From Clostridiales bacterium (GTDB lineage: Bacteria; Bacillota; Clostridia; Oscillospirales; Acutalibacteraceae), in assembly GCA_012523185.1 (NCBI GenBank), contig JAAYIY010000001.1:1-64000 (forward strand): 64,000 bases of DNA, given 5' to 3'. Both the position numbers and the translations under genes were made by a program. Position 1 is the stretch's first letter; each line of letters begins with the position of its first letter. Positions 16,588 to 25,533 of this stretch are shown here, one piece after another. The notes under the pieces are model-generated. The model was not told the origin of the DNA. It saw nothing but the letters and a program-made list of their open reading frames with translations, and did no database searches.

Positions 16588-17991
16588 TTATAAATTAAGT
16601 CCGAAATAAGAAACGGCGTTGTTATAAGAAATGTCCTCGACAATTTTTGTGAGCGTATCATAATCGGCGGGGTAAAGACCTTCCTCGACCATGTCTCCCA
16701 AAAGTCCGCAAAGTATGCGCCTGAAATACTCGTGCCGGGGGTAAGAAAGGAAGGAGCGCGAGTCGGTAACCATTCCGATGAACTTTCCGAGACAGCCGAG
16801 ATTGCCGAGCGCTTTCATTTGCTCGCGCATACCGTCGATGTTGTCGTTAAACCACCAGCCGGAACCAAACTGGATTTTGCTCGCCGTCTCTGACGACTGA
16901 AAGTTGCCGAGCATTGAGCCGAGAACATAGTTGTCTCTTGGGTTAAGCGTGAAAAGAACAGTTTTTGGCAGCTTGCCGCGCGAATTCATGTGGTCAAGAA
17001 AGCGCGAAAGACTGAAAGCTATCGGATCGTCGCCGATAGAGTCAAAGCCTGTGTCGGGACCGAGCTTTTTGAGCATGGCGGCGTTGTTGTTTCTCATCGC
17101 GCCCATGTGCAGCTCCATTGCCCACCCTTTTTTACAGTATTCGCCTGCAAGGAAGCACATCAGCTCTGTGCGGTATTTATCAGCCTCCGCCGCGCTTATC
17201 TCCTTGCGGTCAAGCACTTTTGAAAAAATCATCTCAATTTCTATGTCGTCGCTTAAGCTGAAAGGAACATATGAAAAAGCTTGGTCGCTTGCGCGGCAGC
17301 CCATCGAGTCAAAGAAGTTTATCCTGTCAAGCAGAACAGCTCTCAAACCTGCAAAGCTCTCGATTTTTTCTCCCGATATCTTTTCGAGCGATTCAAGCCA
17401 CGGCAAAAAAGAAGGAAGCTCCACATTGAGAGCCTTGTCCGGGCGAAAGGCGGGGATAACGCGGAATTTAAAGCTTTTATCAGCGGCAATCAGCTTGTGG
17501 TATTCAAGCGAATCAACGGGATCGTCCGTCGTAAAAACGCACTTGACATTTGAAGCGCTTATCAGCTCGCGCGGTGAAAAGCCGCCGTCTGATATTTTGG
17601 CGTTTGCCCTTTCCCAGATTTCCTCAGCCGTTTTTTCGCTAAGCGGCTCATAAATATCAAAATATCTTTGAAGCTCCAGGTGGGTCCAATGATAAAGCGG
17701 GTTTCCAATGAGGTAAGGCATGGCCTTTGCCCACGAAAAAAATTTCTCGCGCCCCGTGGCGCCGCCTGTGATGAGATTTTCGGGGATTCCGAAAGAGCGC
17801 ATGGCGCGCCACTTGTAATGGTCGCCGCCGAGCCAAAGCTCCGCGAGGTCGGCGGGCTCTTTGTTTTCGTAAATCTCTTTGGGGGAGAGGTGACAGTGCC
17901 AGTCAAAAATCGGCATCTTTGAGGCGGAGTCAAAAAGCTTTTTTGACGGATTGTTGTTGAGGAGGAAATCGCCGGACATGAACTGATTCAT
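16588..17991 (-). CDS. uxaC: Glucuronate isomerase
   Basis: UxaC converts D-glucuronate to D-fructuronate (and galacturonate to tagaturonate), the first cytosolic step of hexuronate breakdown. The 467-residue protein has the amidohydrolase-fold signature FDWHCHLSPKEIYENK near residue 30, VKCVFTTDDPVDSLEYH, and LHMGAMRNNN in the expected order. The gene starts the gcv-containing operon. A TATACT -10-like box is visible near 18035, but the -35 is weak. No other uronate genes (uxaA, uxaB, kdgK) are in the window. A single-operon linkage with glycine cleavage and fucosidase is unusual. Confidence 0.95.
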   Translation of the reverse strand: MNQFMSGDFLLNNNPSKKLFDSASKMPIFDWHCHLSPKEIYENKEPADLAELWLGGDHYKWRAMRSFGIPENLITGGATGREKFFSWAKAMPYLIGNPLYHWTHLELQRYFDIYEPLSEKTAEEIWERANAKISDGGFSPRELISASNVKCVFTTDDPVDSLEYHKLIAADKSFKFRVIPAFRPDKALNVELPSFLPWLESLEKISGEKIESFAGLRAVLLDRINFFDSMGCRASDQAFSYVPFSLSDDIEIEMIFSKVLDRKEISAAEADKYRTELMCFLAGEYCKKGWAMELHMGAMRNNNAAMLKKLGPDTGFDSIGDDPIAFSLSRFLDHMNSRGKLPKTVLFTLNPRDNYVLGSMLGNFQSSETASKIQFGSGWWFNDNIDGMREQMKALGNLGCLGKFIGMVTDSRSFLSYPRHEYFRRILCGLLGDMVEEGLYPADYDTLTKIVEDISYNNAVSYFGLNL

Positions 17992-18141
17992 ATTACCATC
18001 CCTTCACCGCTGCAATATATTCACATCAAAGTATAGCATAACAAATAAGCGGCATAAAATCAACAATTTTATGCCATTTAATATCAATTTTTTAAAGATA
18101 TAATTCACGAAAGGTATTATAAAAAGTGAAAACCAAACTTT

Positions 18142-18180
18142 CAAAAAAATAACCGGCGTGTCGGCACAAGACACGCCGGT
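18142..18180 (-). terminator. Terminator after the TrpB2 gene
   Basis: ACCGGCGTGTC and GACACGCCGGT form a perfect 11-bp stem; on the minus strand it is followed by TATTTTTTT. It is 16 bp past the trpB stop. Confidence 0.9.
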
Positions 18181-18195
18181 CAAGCTGAAACGATT

Positions 18196-19572
18196 TTAAA
18201 GGTTAATGTCGGGAATGCCGTCGAAGCCGCGCTGAAGGTCGGCGGCGGAAGGCTCATAGTCGGTCATTTTGCCGTCGTGAAACTTTTCATACGCGAGCAT
18301 GTCGAAATATCCGGTGCCCGTCAGTCCGAAAACAATTGTCTTTTCCTCGCCGCTCTCTTTGCACTTGAGAGCTTCATCGACTGCCGTTTTGATTGCGTGC
18401 GCGCTTTCCGGAGCAGGCAAAATCCCTTCAATGCGGGCAAAATCCTCGGCGGCTTTGAAAACATCCGTCTGCTTGACGGACACGGCTTCCATAAGCCCGT
18501 CGTGATAAAGCCGAGAAAGAACGGAACTCATGCCGTGGTACCGAAGCCCGCCGGCATGGTCGGGGGCGGGGATAAAATCCGCTCCGAGAGTGTACATTTT
18601 TGCAAGCGGAGTAATAGCGCCCGTATCGCAAAAATCATAAACATATTTGCCGCGCGTAAGGCTGGGGCATGACGACGGCTCAACGGCGACAAGCCTGCAA
18701 TCAGACTTTCCGAGGAGCTTGTCACGCACAAACGGCGCGATAAGCCCGCCAAGATTTGAGCCTCCGCCGGCACAGCCTATGATAATGTCGGGAGTTATAT
18801 CATATTTGTCGAGCGCCGCCTTTGTTTCGACGCCTATGATTGACTGATGAAGCAGCACCTGTGAAAGGACGCTGCCAAGGACATAGCGGTAGCCCTGTTT
18901 TGAAACGGCCGCCTCTACCGCCTCGGAAATCGCGCAGCCGAGACTGCCCGAAGTGCCGGGATGCTCGGCAAGAATCTTTCTGCCGATGTTTGTTAATTCG
19001 GAGGGGGAGGGGATGACCGACGCGCCGTATGCGCGCATAACCTCCCTGCGGAACGGCTTTTGCTCGTAAGAAACCTTGACCATATAGACGTTGCAGTCAA
19101 GTCCGAAATAGGCGCACGCCATGGAAAGAGCAGTGCCCCACTGACCGGCGCCCGTTTCCGTCGTCACACCCTTCAGCCCCTGAAGCTTTGCGTAATACGC
19201 CTGGGCGATGGCCGAATTCAGCTTGTGACTGCCCGAGGTGTTGTTGCCCTCAAACTTATAATAGATTTTTGCAGGCGTTTGCAGCTTTTCCTCAAGGCAG
19301 TATGCGCGCACAAGCGGCGCGGGACGGTACATTTTGTAAAACTTCAGAATTTCCTCGGGGATGTCGATATAAGGTGTCGTTTCGTCAAGCTCCTGTCTTG
19401 CCAGCTCCTCGCAAAAAACAACGCTTAGCTCGTCTTGGCTCATTGGCTTGAGCGTCCCCGGGTTGAGAAGCGGGTCGGGCTTGTTCTTCATGAACGCACG
19501 GATGTTCAGCCATTGCTTCGGCATTTCGCTTTCCTCAAGGTAGATTTTGTACGGGATTTCTTTTGCTGACAT
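18196..19572 (-). CDS. trpB: Tryptophan synthase beta chain, TrpB2 type
   Basis: This 458-residue PLP enzyme condenses indole and serine to tryptophan. It is the longer TrpB-like (TrpB2) form, with an extra N-terminal segment (KEIPYKIYLEESEMPKQW, MKNKPDPLLNPGTLKPM). The PLP lysine is K117 in NTSGSHKLNSAIAQ, and the phosphate loop is CAGGGSNLGG. No trpA or other trp gene lies near; it is monocistronic, behind a Trp-specific T-box with its own promoter and terminator. TrpB2 forms generally do not depend on a TrpA partner, so salvage of external indole is the best inference. AAAGGAG lies 9 nt before the start. Confidence 0.92.
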   Translation of the reverse strand: MSAKEIPYKIYLEESEMPKQWLNIRAFMKNKPDPLLNPGTLKPMSQDELSVVFCEELARQELDETTPYIDIPEEILKFYKMYRPAPLVRAYCLEEKLQTPAKIYYKFEGNNTSGSHKLNSAIAQAYYAKLQGLKGVTTETGAGQWGTALSMACAYFGLDCNVYMVKVSYEQKPFRREVMRAYGASVIPSPSELTNIGRKILAEHPGTSGSLGCAISEAVEAAVSKQGYRYVLGSVLSQVLLHQSIIGVETKAALDKYDITPDIIIGCAGGGSNLGGLIAPFVRDKLLGKSDCRLVAVEPSSCPSLTRGKYVYDFCDTGAITPLAKMYTLGADFIPAPDHAGGLRYHGMSSVLSRLYHDGLMEAVSVKQTDVFKAAEDFARIEGILPAPESAHAIKTAVDEALKCKESGEEKTIVFGLTGTGYFDMLAYEKFHDGKMTDYEPSAADLQRGFDGIPDINL

Positions 19573-19607
19573 GGTAATTGCTCCTTTCGCATTTTGGGAA
19601 AGAGCGC

Positions 19608-19871
19608 AAAAAAACGCCCTGTCCCTACATTACTGCCGGGACAGGAGCGAAAAGCTCCTGCGGTGCCACCCTGCTTGATGCCGAGGCATCCACTTAGCGC
19701 ATACAAACATATGCCGGCTTTTGCTAACGGAGTGCCATACTCCGGCTCGCTTACTATAATTTCAGCCCGCCCTCGGAAGCCCATTCTGCGCTGTTTTCCG
19801 TGCCGCAATCACACCGCCTGCGACTCTCTTGACCGTAATCTGCAACGCTTACTTGCTCTTCTTCATCGGTT
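19608..19871 (-). ncRNA. T-box leader, Trp specific, upstream of trpB
   Basis: The conserved T-box AGGGTGGCACCGCAG is at 19672-19658. Stem I contains GAATGGG with specifier codon TGG (Trp) at 19783-19781, followed by the usual GGGCTGAA region. The discriminator-pairing tetrad is TGGC, which matches the GCCA end expected of tRNA-Trp (G73). The terminator CCTGTCCC/GGGACAGG followed by GCGTTTTTTT (19645-19608) overlaps the alternative stem CAGGAGC/GCTCCTG. Uncharged tRNA-Trp should therefore turn trpB on. Confidence 0.92.
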
Positions 19872-19877
19872 TACAGC

Positions 19878-19906
19878 AATATATCACAGCTATTTTAAAA
19901 AGTCAA
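19878..19906 (-). promoter_or_regulatory. Promoter of the Trp T-box transcript
   Basis: TTGACT and TATATT are separated by 17 bp on the minus strand, directly upstream of the T-box stem I and just after the folA stop codon. Confidence 0.8.
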
Positions 19907-19912
19907 GCATTT

Positions 19913-20422
19913 TTAAAAATCTTTTATTTTGTTTTCGTCATGAATATATTTATCAAAAGTGAACCGCACGCCGCCGAATTCGCGCATATCGGAACGCTCG
20001 GCAAGCGTCCATTCGCCGCTCAAGTCAAGGCGCGGGAAAAACCTGTCGGCTTCCTTTGCGGCATAAAACTGTGTCACATAGGCGTTTTTGCAGTAGGGGA
20101 GCATAGTTTCATAAAACATAGCCCCGCCGATAATAAAAATGTCGTCCGAATCATATTGCGCAAGCGCCGCGGAAAGCTCGCCGAGAGAGCGGACGACTGC
20201 CGCCCCTTCGGCGGAAAAAGACATATTGTCAGAAATGATTATGTTAACTCTGTCACAAAGAGGCTTTTGACCGGGCAGTGAGAGAAATGTGTTCTCACCC
20301 ATAACGACGACCTTGCCGACAGTCATTGACTTAAAATACTTCATGTCCTCCGAAACATGGAAAAGCAGCTTGTTTTCAAAACCTATTGCCCAGTCGCTGC
20401 TGACGGAAACGATTAAATTCAT
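19913..20422 (-). CDS. folA: Dihydrofolate reductase
   Basis: This 169-residue enzyme reduces dihydrofolate to tetrahydrofolate with NADPH. It starts MNLIVSVSSDWAIGFENKLLF (substrate loop), with KYFKSMTVGKVVVMGENTF, LPGQKPLCDRVNIIIS and DIFIIGGAMFYETML in order. The length is normal. It lies 33 bp after thyA; the pair regenerates the folate oxidised by thymidylate synthase. It is probably the last gene of the operon rlmL-like, lipid kinase, thyA, folA. Confidence 0.94.
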   Translation of the reverse strand: MNLIVSVSSDWAIGFENKLLFHVSEDMKYFKSMTVGKVVVMGENTFLSLPGQKPLCDRVNIIISDNMSFSAEGAAVVRSLGELSAALAQYDSDDIFIIGGAMFYETMLPYCKNAYVTQFYAAKEADRFFPRLDLSGEWTLAERSDMREFGGVRFTFDKYIHDENKIKDF

Positions 20423-20455
20423 TTATTTTCCCCTTCTAAAGAAATGAGGGCGCAA

Positions 20456-21286
20456 TCATACGGCGACCGGTATTTTCCGCGCGAACTCATGATATTTGTA
20501 ATCGGCGAGTGAGAAGCTGTCTTTTGTGAACTGATAAAAATCGTCCGCAGAGCGGTCGAGCTTGAATTTCGGCGCGGGAAACGGCTCTTTTTTGAGCAGC
20601 TCCTCAACAATCGGAATATGCCTGTCGTAAATGTGGGCGTCCGCGACGACATGGACAAGCTCGCCCGGCTCAAGTGAGCAGACCTGAGCCATCATATGCA
20701 CAAGAACCGCGTACTGACACACATTCCAGTTGTTTGCGACAAGCATATCCTGTGAACGCTGGTTTAATATGGCGTTGAGCTTTTTGCCGGACACGTTGAA
20801 GGTCACGCTGTAAGCGCACGGGTACAGCCTCATTTCGCTCAAATCGCCGTGATTATATATGTTTGTGATTATACGGCGGCTGGCGGGGTTTGTTTTTAAG
20901 TCGAAAATAACCTTGCCCACCTGATCGAACTCGCCTTCGGGGTAACTGTGTTTAACACCGAGCTGATAGCCGTAAGCCTTGCCGATGCTGCCTGTCTCAT
21001 CCGCCCATGAGTCCCAGATACGCGAGCCCAAATCACGGATATTGTTAGATTTCTTTTGCCAAATCCACAAAAGCTCGTCCACAGCCGACTTGATGAAAGT
21101 CCTGCGGAGAGTTATGATGGGAAACTCCTTTGAAAGATCGTATCTGTTGACCATCGCAAACTTTTTGACGGTGTGTGCGGGGGAGCCGTCCTCCCATCGC
21201 GGGCGAACCGGCATATCGCTGTCCCACACACCGTTTTTAAGAATATCTTTAAGGTTTTCGATAAGAACATTGTCGGCATAGCTCAT
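20456..21286 (-). CDS. thyA: Thymidylate synthase (ThyA)
   Basis: ThyA methylates dUMP to dTMP with methylene-tetrahydrofolate. The catalytic cysteine is C157 in RLYPCAYSVTF (the residue after it is A instead of the more usual H), and NAILNQRSQDM and NNWNVCQYAVLVHM are the dUMP-binding motifs. The 276-residue length is normal. It starts 7 bp after the lipid kinase and leads into folA. Confidence 0.94.
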   Translation of the reverse strand: MSYADNVLIENLKDILKNGVWDSDMPVRPRWEDGSPAHTVKKFAMVNRYDLSKEFPIITLRRTFIKSAVDELLWIWQKKSNNIRDLGSRIWDSWADETGSIGKAYGYQLGVKHSYPEGEFDQVGKVIFDLKTNPASRRIITNIYNHGDLSEMRLYPCAYSVTFNVSGKKLNAILNQRSQDMLVANNWNVCQYAVLVHMMAQVCSLEPGELVHVVADAHIYDRHIPIVEELLKKEPFPAPKFKLDRSADDFYQFTKDSFSLADYKYHEFARKIPVAV

Positions 21287-21293
21287 TAGTATA

Positions 21294-22262
21294 TCATTCC
21301 GTCGCTTTTATTTTTTGGCGTTCCTCACCGCTTATTTTACCGCTTTTTCTGTCCTCAATGTACGCGGAGCTGCTTGGTATCACAAACTTGACGCCTTTTT
21401 CGATTATCTCAAAGGTGCTGTCGTTTACAAAATCGCACTCTCCGTCTATGTTTACGGCGGCGGGAACATCGCTGTGGACAGACACCTTTTTAACGCGCTT
21501 GAACAAAGTGATATCCCAGTCAAGATGACGGCCGTTTTTGTATTTGTTGATAAGAGTAAGAAGCTTAAGCCTGCTGACTCGCTTGACAATGATGACATCA
21601 AGCCACCCGTCGTCGGGCAATGCCAAAGGTCCGCCCATGTAGCCGCCGCCATACCAGCGTGAGTTGCCGCAAAAGCAAAATATGACATCGTCTGTGAAAG
21701 GCTCTTCGTCGTCAAATTGTATCGTGAAAGTGTTTTTCATCTTTTTTGTAAAAGCCCAAAGCAGCGACACGGTGTAAGCCGCTTCGCCGCTGAGCCACGG
21801 AAACTTTTTGAAAGTCGCCTGCTTTGCGCAGACTTCGGCGTCGACACCCATTGAGCATTCGTTTATGGCTATGCGGTTGCCGCAGCGTATAAGGTCAAGG
21901 TCAATTGCGACACCCTCCACCTGCGCGTCTATGTTCGCAAGCTCCTCTTTCTTTCCGAAAAGCCGTATGAAGTCGTTGCCTGAGCCAAGCGGAACAGCGG
22001 CAATTTCGACGTTGTCATAGCCGTAAGCGCCGTTGACCACCTCATAGAGAGTGCCGTCGCCGCCGCAGGCGTATATCCTGACGTGATAGCCTGTTTTTGC
22101 CGTCTCACGCGCAAATTCCAAACCGTCGTTCGGTGCTGTGGTGACATGCAGAACATAGTCAAGACCGCGGCGCTTGCAGCACTCCTCAATTTCCGGAATA
22201 ATGGCGGCGGCGGCGCGCCCCTTTTTTCCGGCTGTGGGATTGACAATGAAAACGTGCCTCAT
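21294..22262 (-). CDS. Diacylglycerol-kinase-family lipid kinase (YegS/DgkB-like)
   Basis: This 322-residue soluble lipid kinase phosphorylates diacylglycerol or a similar lipid at the membrane face. The start RHVFIVNPTAGKKGRA, the ATP motif YACGGDGTLYEVVNG and the LPLGSGNDF-type segment AAVPLGSGNDFIRLFG are clear. I chose the ATG at 22262 with AAAGGG 9 nt upstream; a TTG at 22280 lies inside that ribosome site. It is 19 bp after the methyltransferase and 7 bp before thyA, within the minus-strand operon. Confidence 0.9.
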   Translation of the reverse strand: MRHVFIVNPTAGKKGRAAAAIIPEIEECCKRRGLDYVLHVTTAPNDGLEFARETAKTGYHVRIYACGGDGTLYEVVNGAYGYDNVEIAAVPLGSGNDFIRLFGKKEELANIDAQVEGVAIDLDLIRCGNRIAINECSMGVDAEVCAKQATFKKFPWLSGEAAYTVSLLWAFTKKMKNTFTIQFDDEEPFTDDVIFCFCGNSRWYGGGYMGGPLALPDDGWLDVIIVKRVSRLKLLTLINKYKNGRHLDWDITLFKRVKKVSVHSDVPAAVNIDGECDFVNDSTFEIIEKGVKFVIPSSSAYIEDRKSGKISGEERQKIKATE

Positions 22263-22281
22263 ATCCTCAAACCCTTTCAAT

Positions 22282-23394
22282 TTATTTAAAATACATATAC
22301 AAATCGCATTTAATCATGCCGTTGTACAGCTTGCGGCGCTTGTCGGATTTCCTGCCGAATGAATATTCAAATGTTTCAGACGGGGATATAACGCTGTATG
22401 ACCAGCCCTTTTTGCGGGGCATTATCCTGCCCATTTCACGGTATAGGTTTTCGGCGTCGTTAATGTTGAGAAGCCTTTCGCCGTAAGGCGGATTGCATAT
22501 GACCGTGCCGCGATCCGTGCGCGGTGAAAAGGCGCTTATATCGGCGGCATCAAAGCCTGTCTTAGCTGACACTCCGGCGCGCGCGGCGTTTGCCTTGGCG
22601 ATTTCAACAGCGTTTTTGTCGATGTCGGAACCGTAGCCGAAGAAATCACACTGCCGTTTTTCAAGCTGTTTCGCGCGCTCGCGCTCCTCTTTCCAAACAT
22701 CGGGGCAAATCTGCTCCCACCGCTCGGCTGAAAAATTGCGCTTGATGCCGGGAGCTATGTTCATCGCCATCATAGCACCCTCGATGACTATGGTGCCGGA
22801 GCCGCACATCGGGTCATACAGGGTGTGATAAGGGCGAAGCTTTGAAAGATAACAAAGGGAGGCCGAAAGCGTTTCTTTAAGCGGAGCCTCCGACGCCTCA
22901 AGCCTGTAGCCGCGCTTATGAAGACCATATCCGGATGTGTCTATCAGCAGGCTGGCGCTGTCTTTAATGATAGAAAACTGTATTTGCCGGACGGCGCCCG
23001 TCTCCTCAAACCACACTGATTTGTACTTTTTCTTAAGTCGCTCGACGACTGCTTTTTTTATAATCGACTGGCAGTCGCTGACAGAGAAAAGTGTTGAGTT
23101 TATGGAATATCCTTTAACGGGGAAAGCGTCCTCCTCGCCAATCCATTCTTCCCAAGGCAATGAGCGGACGCCTTGGAAAAGCTCCTCAAAGCTTTTTGCC
23201 TCGAAGCTTCCCACAAGAATCTGAACACGTTCTGAAAATCTCGAACATATGTTGGCGCGGGCAAGAATATGCTCGTCGCCGGAAAAAAGCACACGTCCGT
23301 TTTCTGCTCGGACGTTCTGCGCGTCCATTGCCCGAAGCTCGTCGGATATCGGACCCTCAAGCCCCAAAAGGCACGGAACAACAAAATTTATCAT
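22282..23394 (-). CDS. THUMP-domain class I SAM-dependent RNA methyltransferase (RlmL/YpsC-like)
   Basis: The 370-residue protein has an N-terminal ferredoxin-like and THUMP region (MINFVVPCLLGLEGPISDEL ... ICSRFSERVQILVG) and a C-terminal Rossmann methyltransferase with YDPMCGSGTIVIEGA for SAM binding and the catalytic NPPYGERL motif near residue 305. Such enzymes make N2-methylguanosine in 23S rRNA. I moved the start to the ATG at 23394, 6 nt after AGAAGG; the longer frame to 23433 reads into an AT-rich leader. It opens a four-gene operon that ends with folA. A shortened palindromic element lies just upstream. Confidence 0.9.
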   Translation of the reverse strand: MINFVVPCLLGLEGPISDELRAMDAQNVRAENGRVLFSGDEHILARANICSRFSERVQILVGSFEAKSFEELFQGVRSLPWEEWIGEEDAFPVKGYSINSTLFSVSDCQSIIKKAVVERLKKKYKSVWFEETGAVRQIQFSIIKDSASLLIDTSGYGLHKRGYRLEASEAPLKETLSASLCYLSKLRPYHTLYDPMCGSGTIVIEGAMMAMNIAPGIKRNFSAERWEQICPDVWKEERERAKQLEKRQCDFFGYGSDIDKNAVEIAKANAARAGVSAKTGFDAADISAFSPRTDRGTVICNPPYGERLLNINDAENLYREMGRIMPRKKGWSYSVISPSETFEYSFGRKSDKRRKLYNGMIKCDLYMYFK

Positions 23395-23422
23395 ATTAAC
23401 CTTCTTTTTTAAAAGTAAAATA

Positions 23423-23478
23423 TAAGGCAGCACCGCACAACAAAGGCTTCAGCCGCTCATTGCGCGGTGTTGCCTTAA
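23423..23478. repeat. Internally deleted palindromic element (56 bp)
   Basis: The left end TAAGGCAGCACCGC and right end GCGGTGTTGCCTTAA flank 27 bp. The right 40 or so bases are identical to the reverse complement of the left end of the 181-bp copy at 56465 (CAAAGGCTTCAGCCGCTCAT), so it is a deletion derivative in the opposite orientation. Confidence 0.75.
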
Positions 23479-23578
23479 AACAAGCGTGCGCAAAAGAGCG
23501 CCAAATTCAAAGGCGGCGGTCAGTGCGCTTTGTGTCAATTAAGTTTAACATAATTAATTTTAAAATGCAATAACAAGA

Positions 23579-23685
23579 GAGCGCAAGATATTCTCAAAAT
23601 AACCTTCCGTATGAATGCGAAAGATAAATTCCCTCGTGAAAGCGCAAGACAACCTGCCGAATGAGAGCGCAAGATTGACTTGCGC
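23579..23685. repeat. Degenerate 25-bp tandem repeat
   Basis: Four imperfect units share the pattern AGCGCAAGAT-AACCTNCCGNATGA: 23579-23614 (with about 10 extra bases), 23615-23639, 23640-23664 and 23665-23685. It lies in the 270-bp gap between two minus-strand genes. No coding frame or promoter is visible in it. Confidence 0.55.
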
Positions 23686-23750
23686 AAACATTTCGGCAAG
23701 CTTTCGCGCGCCGATTTTGTGCGGTCGGCGCAAAATTCAGCCGCGCATCT

Positions 23751-25304
23751 TTATATAAAATGTATATTAACAGTGGGGAGAATATAACGTCTGAACAGCA
23801 GCTTATTTCCGCTTAACGCCCAGCAGCGCCCGGACTTGGTGGTGAAGTCTTTTACATAAACATCCTTTGTCAGCTCATAAGGATAGGGGCTTTTGCCGAG
23901 CATGCGCCTGATGCGCGTGAAAATGTCAGAGTAGTCGAACCTTCCGAACAGCTTTGTTCTGCACAGACACTTGCTGTCGTCGACAAAAAGCTCGTCGATT
24001 GTAATTGTGTACGGCATATGGCAATCGTAGCCAAAATCATGATTGCCTAAATTAATTCCGTTGACGACAGTTGCTTCATAGCGAGGTCTGCCGTTGCTTG
24101 GGATGAATTTGCAGCGGCGGATGATGATGTCGCCGCGCCATGTGCTGCCGTAATCTTCGCGCAGGTTGATAAAGCTTCTGCCGCGGACAGTGCTGTCCTC
24201 AATCAAAAAGGTGCCGAAGCCGATAAGCGCGATTCCTTGATGTCCCAACTCGGAATTTCGGATAGTCGCGTTCGTGACTCCCTTGTGGGCGTCAAAGCGG
24301 GAAAACCGCACCGAGTCCAGCAGCAGATTCTTTGTGAAATTGGAGCCAATGACGCCCCAAAGCGTTACGTCGTTGATGTCGTTAGTTTGCTTGCAGTCAA
24401 TAAAGCTGACGTTGGAGGACTGTTCCAATATGATGTCATAAGTGCCGTCCGCAACCCTCAAATGCCCTGTGGGACTGCAATTTCGCAATGTGACATAAGC
24501 ACAGCGCGACATACCGAAAAAGCCTATATACGGCGCGCCTTTTCCTGCCTTTTCGCCCTCAACCGCGTGGTAAATATCCTTAAGCTCCACGTTTGAGCGG
24601 CGCACGGAAATACCGCGGCTGTAATATGGGCTGCCCCATTTCGCCTGATTTGCAATGGTGGTGAAGTGACCGCCCTGAATCGTGAGAAGCTCCTCGTCAA
24701 TGGGACAGGCGGTCATGGAGGTGATATTATCAAAATCCCAGACGATAGGGGTGTCGGGAGCGACATTGCCGTCCTTGTCCACAATAAAAAGATCAAGCTG
24801 AGGGACGCCGTTGTCGGCATTGATGCCGAAGCGGACATAATGCGTGGTGGTGTCGTCCGTTGCGATGATTAGCGAGTCGTGAGGCAGCGCAAGCTCAAGC
24901 TTTGTCTGGTTTTTTGCAAGACTCTCTATCTCCGTTATCCGAATTGTGTCAAGATATGAGGAGACTATAAAAATATTGTGCCTGCTCTCATCTTCGGTGA
25001 CGGCGCTGTCGTCAATGATAAACCGCGCGTCGCCCCAGTCGGTGTCTGTTTTGATTTCGATGCTTTTCGCCGCACCGGGAATATAATAGGTTGCGCCCGG
25101 ATCCGCCTTTACGGGCAGTTTTGCGGCGTTGGCGGCTTTGTGAGCCTGACGGATGGCTTCAAAGTCGTTTGTGACTCCGTCGCCTACCGCCCCGTATGCG
25201 CTGTAATAGACAGGGTCCTGCACAGCCGCGGCTGAGAATGTGAAAATCACGGCAAGAAGCGCGGAAACAAAAAAAGTCAAGATGATTGCGTGTAGCTTTT
25301 TCAT
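23751..25304 (-). CDS. Exported right-handed beta-helix protein (pectate-lyase-3-like N-terminus)
   Basis: This 517-residue protein begins with a signal peptide (MKKLHAIILTFFVSALLAVIF ... SAAAV, cleavage probably near residue 27). The mature start, YYSAYGAVGDGVTNDFEAIRQAHKAAN, is the pectate-lyase-superfamily 3 motif that opens many polysaccharide-cleaving or binding beta-helices. The remainder has the short repeated V/I-N-rich turns of a right-handed beta-helix (for example VTLRNCSPTGHLRVADG, NVSFIDCKQTNDIND). The start at 25304 has AAAGGAG 8 nt upstream; the longer frame to 25403 is not credible. The catalytic residues cannot be assigned. It is monocistronic. Confidence 0.78.
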   Translation of the reverse strand: MKKLHAIILTFFVSALLAVIFTFSAAAVQDPVYYSAYGAVGDGVTNDFEAIRQAHKAANAAKLPVKADPGATYYIPGAAKSIEIKTDTDWGDARFIIDDSAVTEDESRHNIFIVSSYLDTIRITEIESLAKNQTKLELALPHDSLIIATDDTTTHYVRFGINADNGVPQLDLFIVDKDGNVAPDTPIVWDFDNITSMTACPIDEELLTIQGGHFTTIANQAKWGSPYYSRGISVRRSNVELKDIYHAVEGEKAGKGAPYIGFFGMSRCAYVTLRNCSPTGHLRVADGTYDIILEQSSNVSFIDCKQTNDINDVTLWGVIGSNFTKNLLLDSVRFSRFDAHKGVTNATIRNSELGHQGIALIGFGTFLIEDSTVRGRSFINLREDYGSTWRGDIIIRRCKFIPSNGRPRYEATVVNGINLGNHDFGYDCHMPYTITIDELFVDDSKCLCRTKLFGRFDYSDIFTRIRRMLGKSPYPYELTKDVYVKDFTTKSGRCWALSGNKLLFRRYILPTVNIHFI

Positions 25305-25438
25305 GTGAATTCTCCTTTCAAAAATATCGGCGAACCGAAAATAAAAACAAAAGCAGATGGACTGTAAAAGCTTGCGGCAAGGCGCGGCATTTGCGCAAAG
25401 CAAGCGTGCATGAAAACAAAATATCCTTATATATGAGG

Positions 25439-25468
25439 ATTATACCATTTGTTAAACTCAAAATGCAA
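25439..25468 (-). promoter_or_regulatory. Promoter of the beta-helix gene
   Basis: TTGCAT and TATAAT are 18 bp apart on the minus strand. The predicted 5-prime leader is about 125 nt and contains the short palindromes TTTGCGCAAA and CTTGCGGCAAG. Confidence 0.55.
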
Positions 25469-25533
25469 CCGCAATTAAAAAATGTATATGACAAAAATAT
25501 ATGCTCCAAGCCAAACGCCCCTCAAAGGCAAGA

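Noticed and set aside
16931-17653. 240-codon plus-strand frame opposite uxaC
   Set aside because: Antisense shadow without ribosome site; uxaC motifs are intact on the minus strand.
23579-23685. CRISPR array
   Set aside because: Units are directly abutting, degenerate and lack unique spacers; no cas genes are near.
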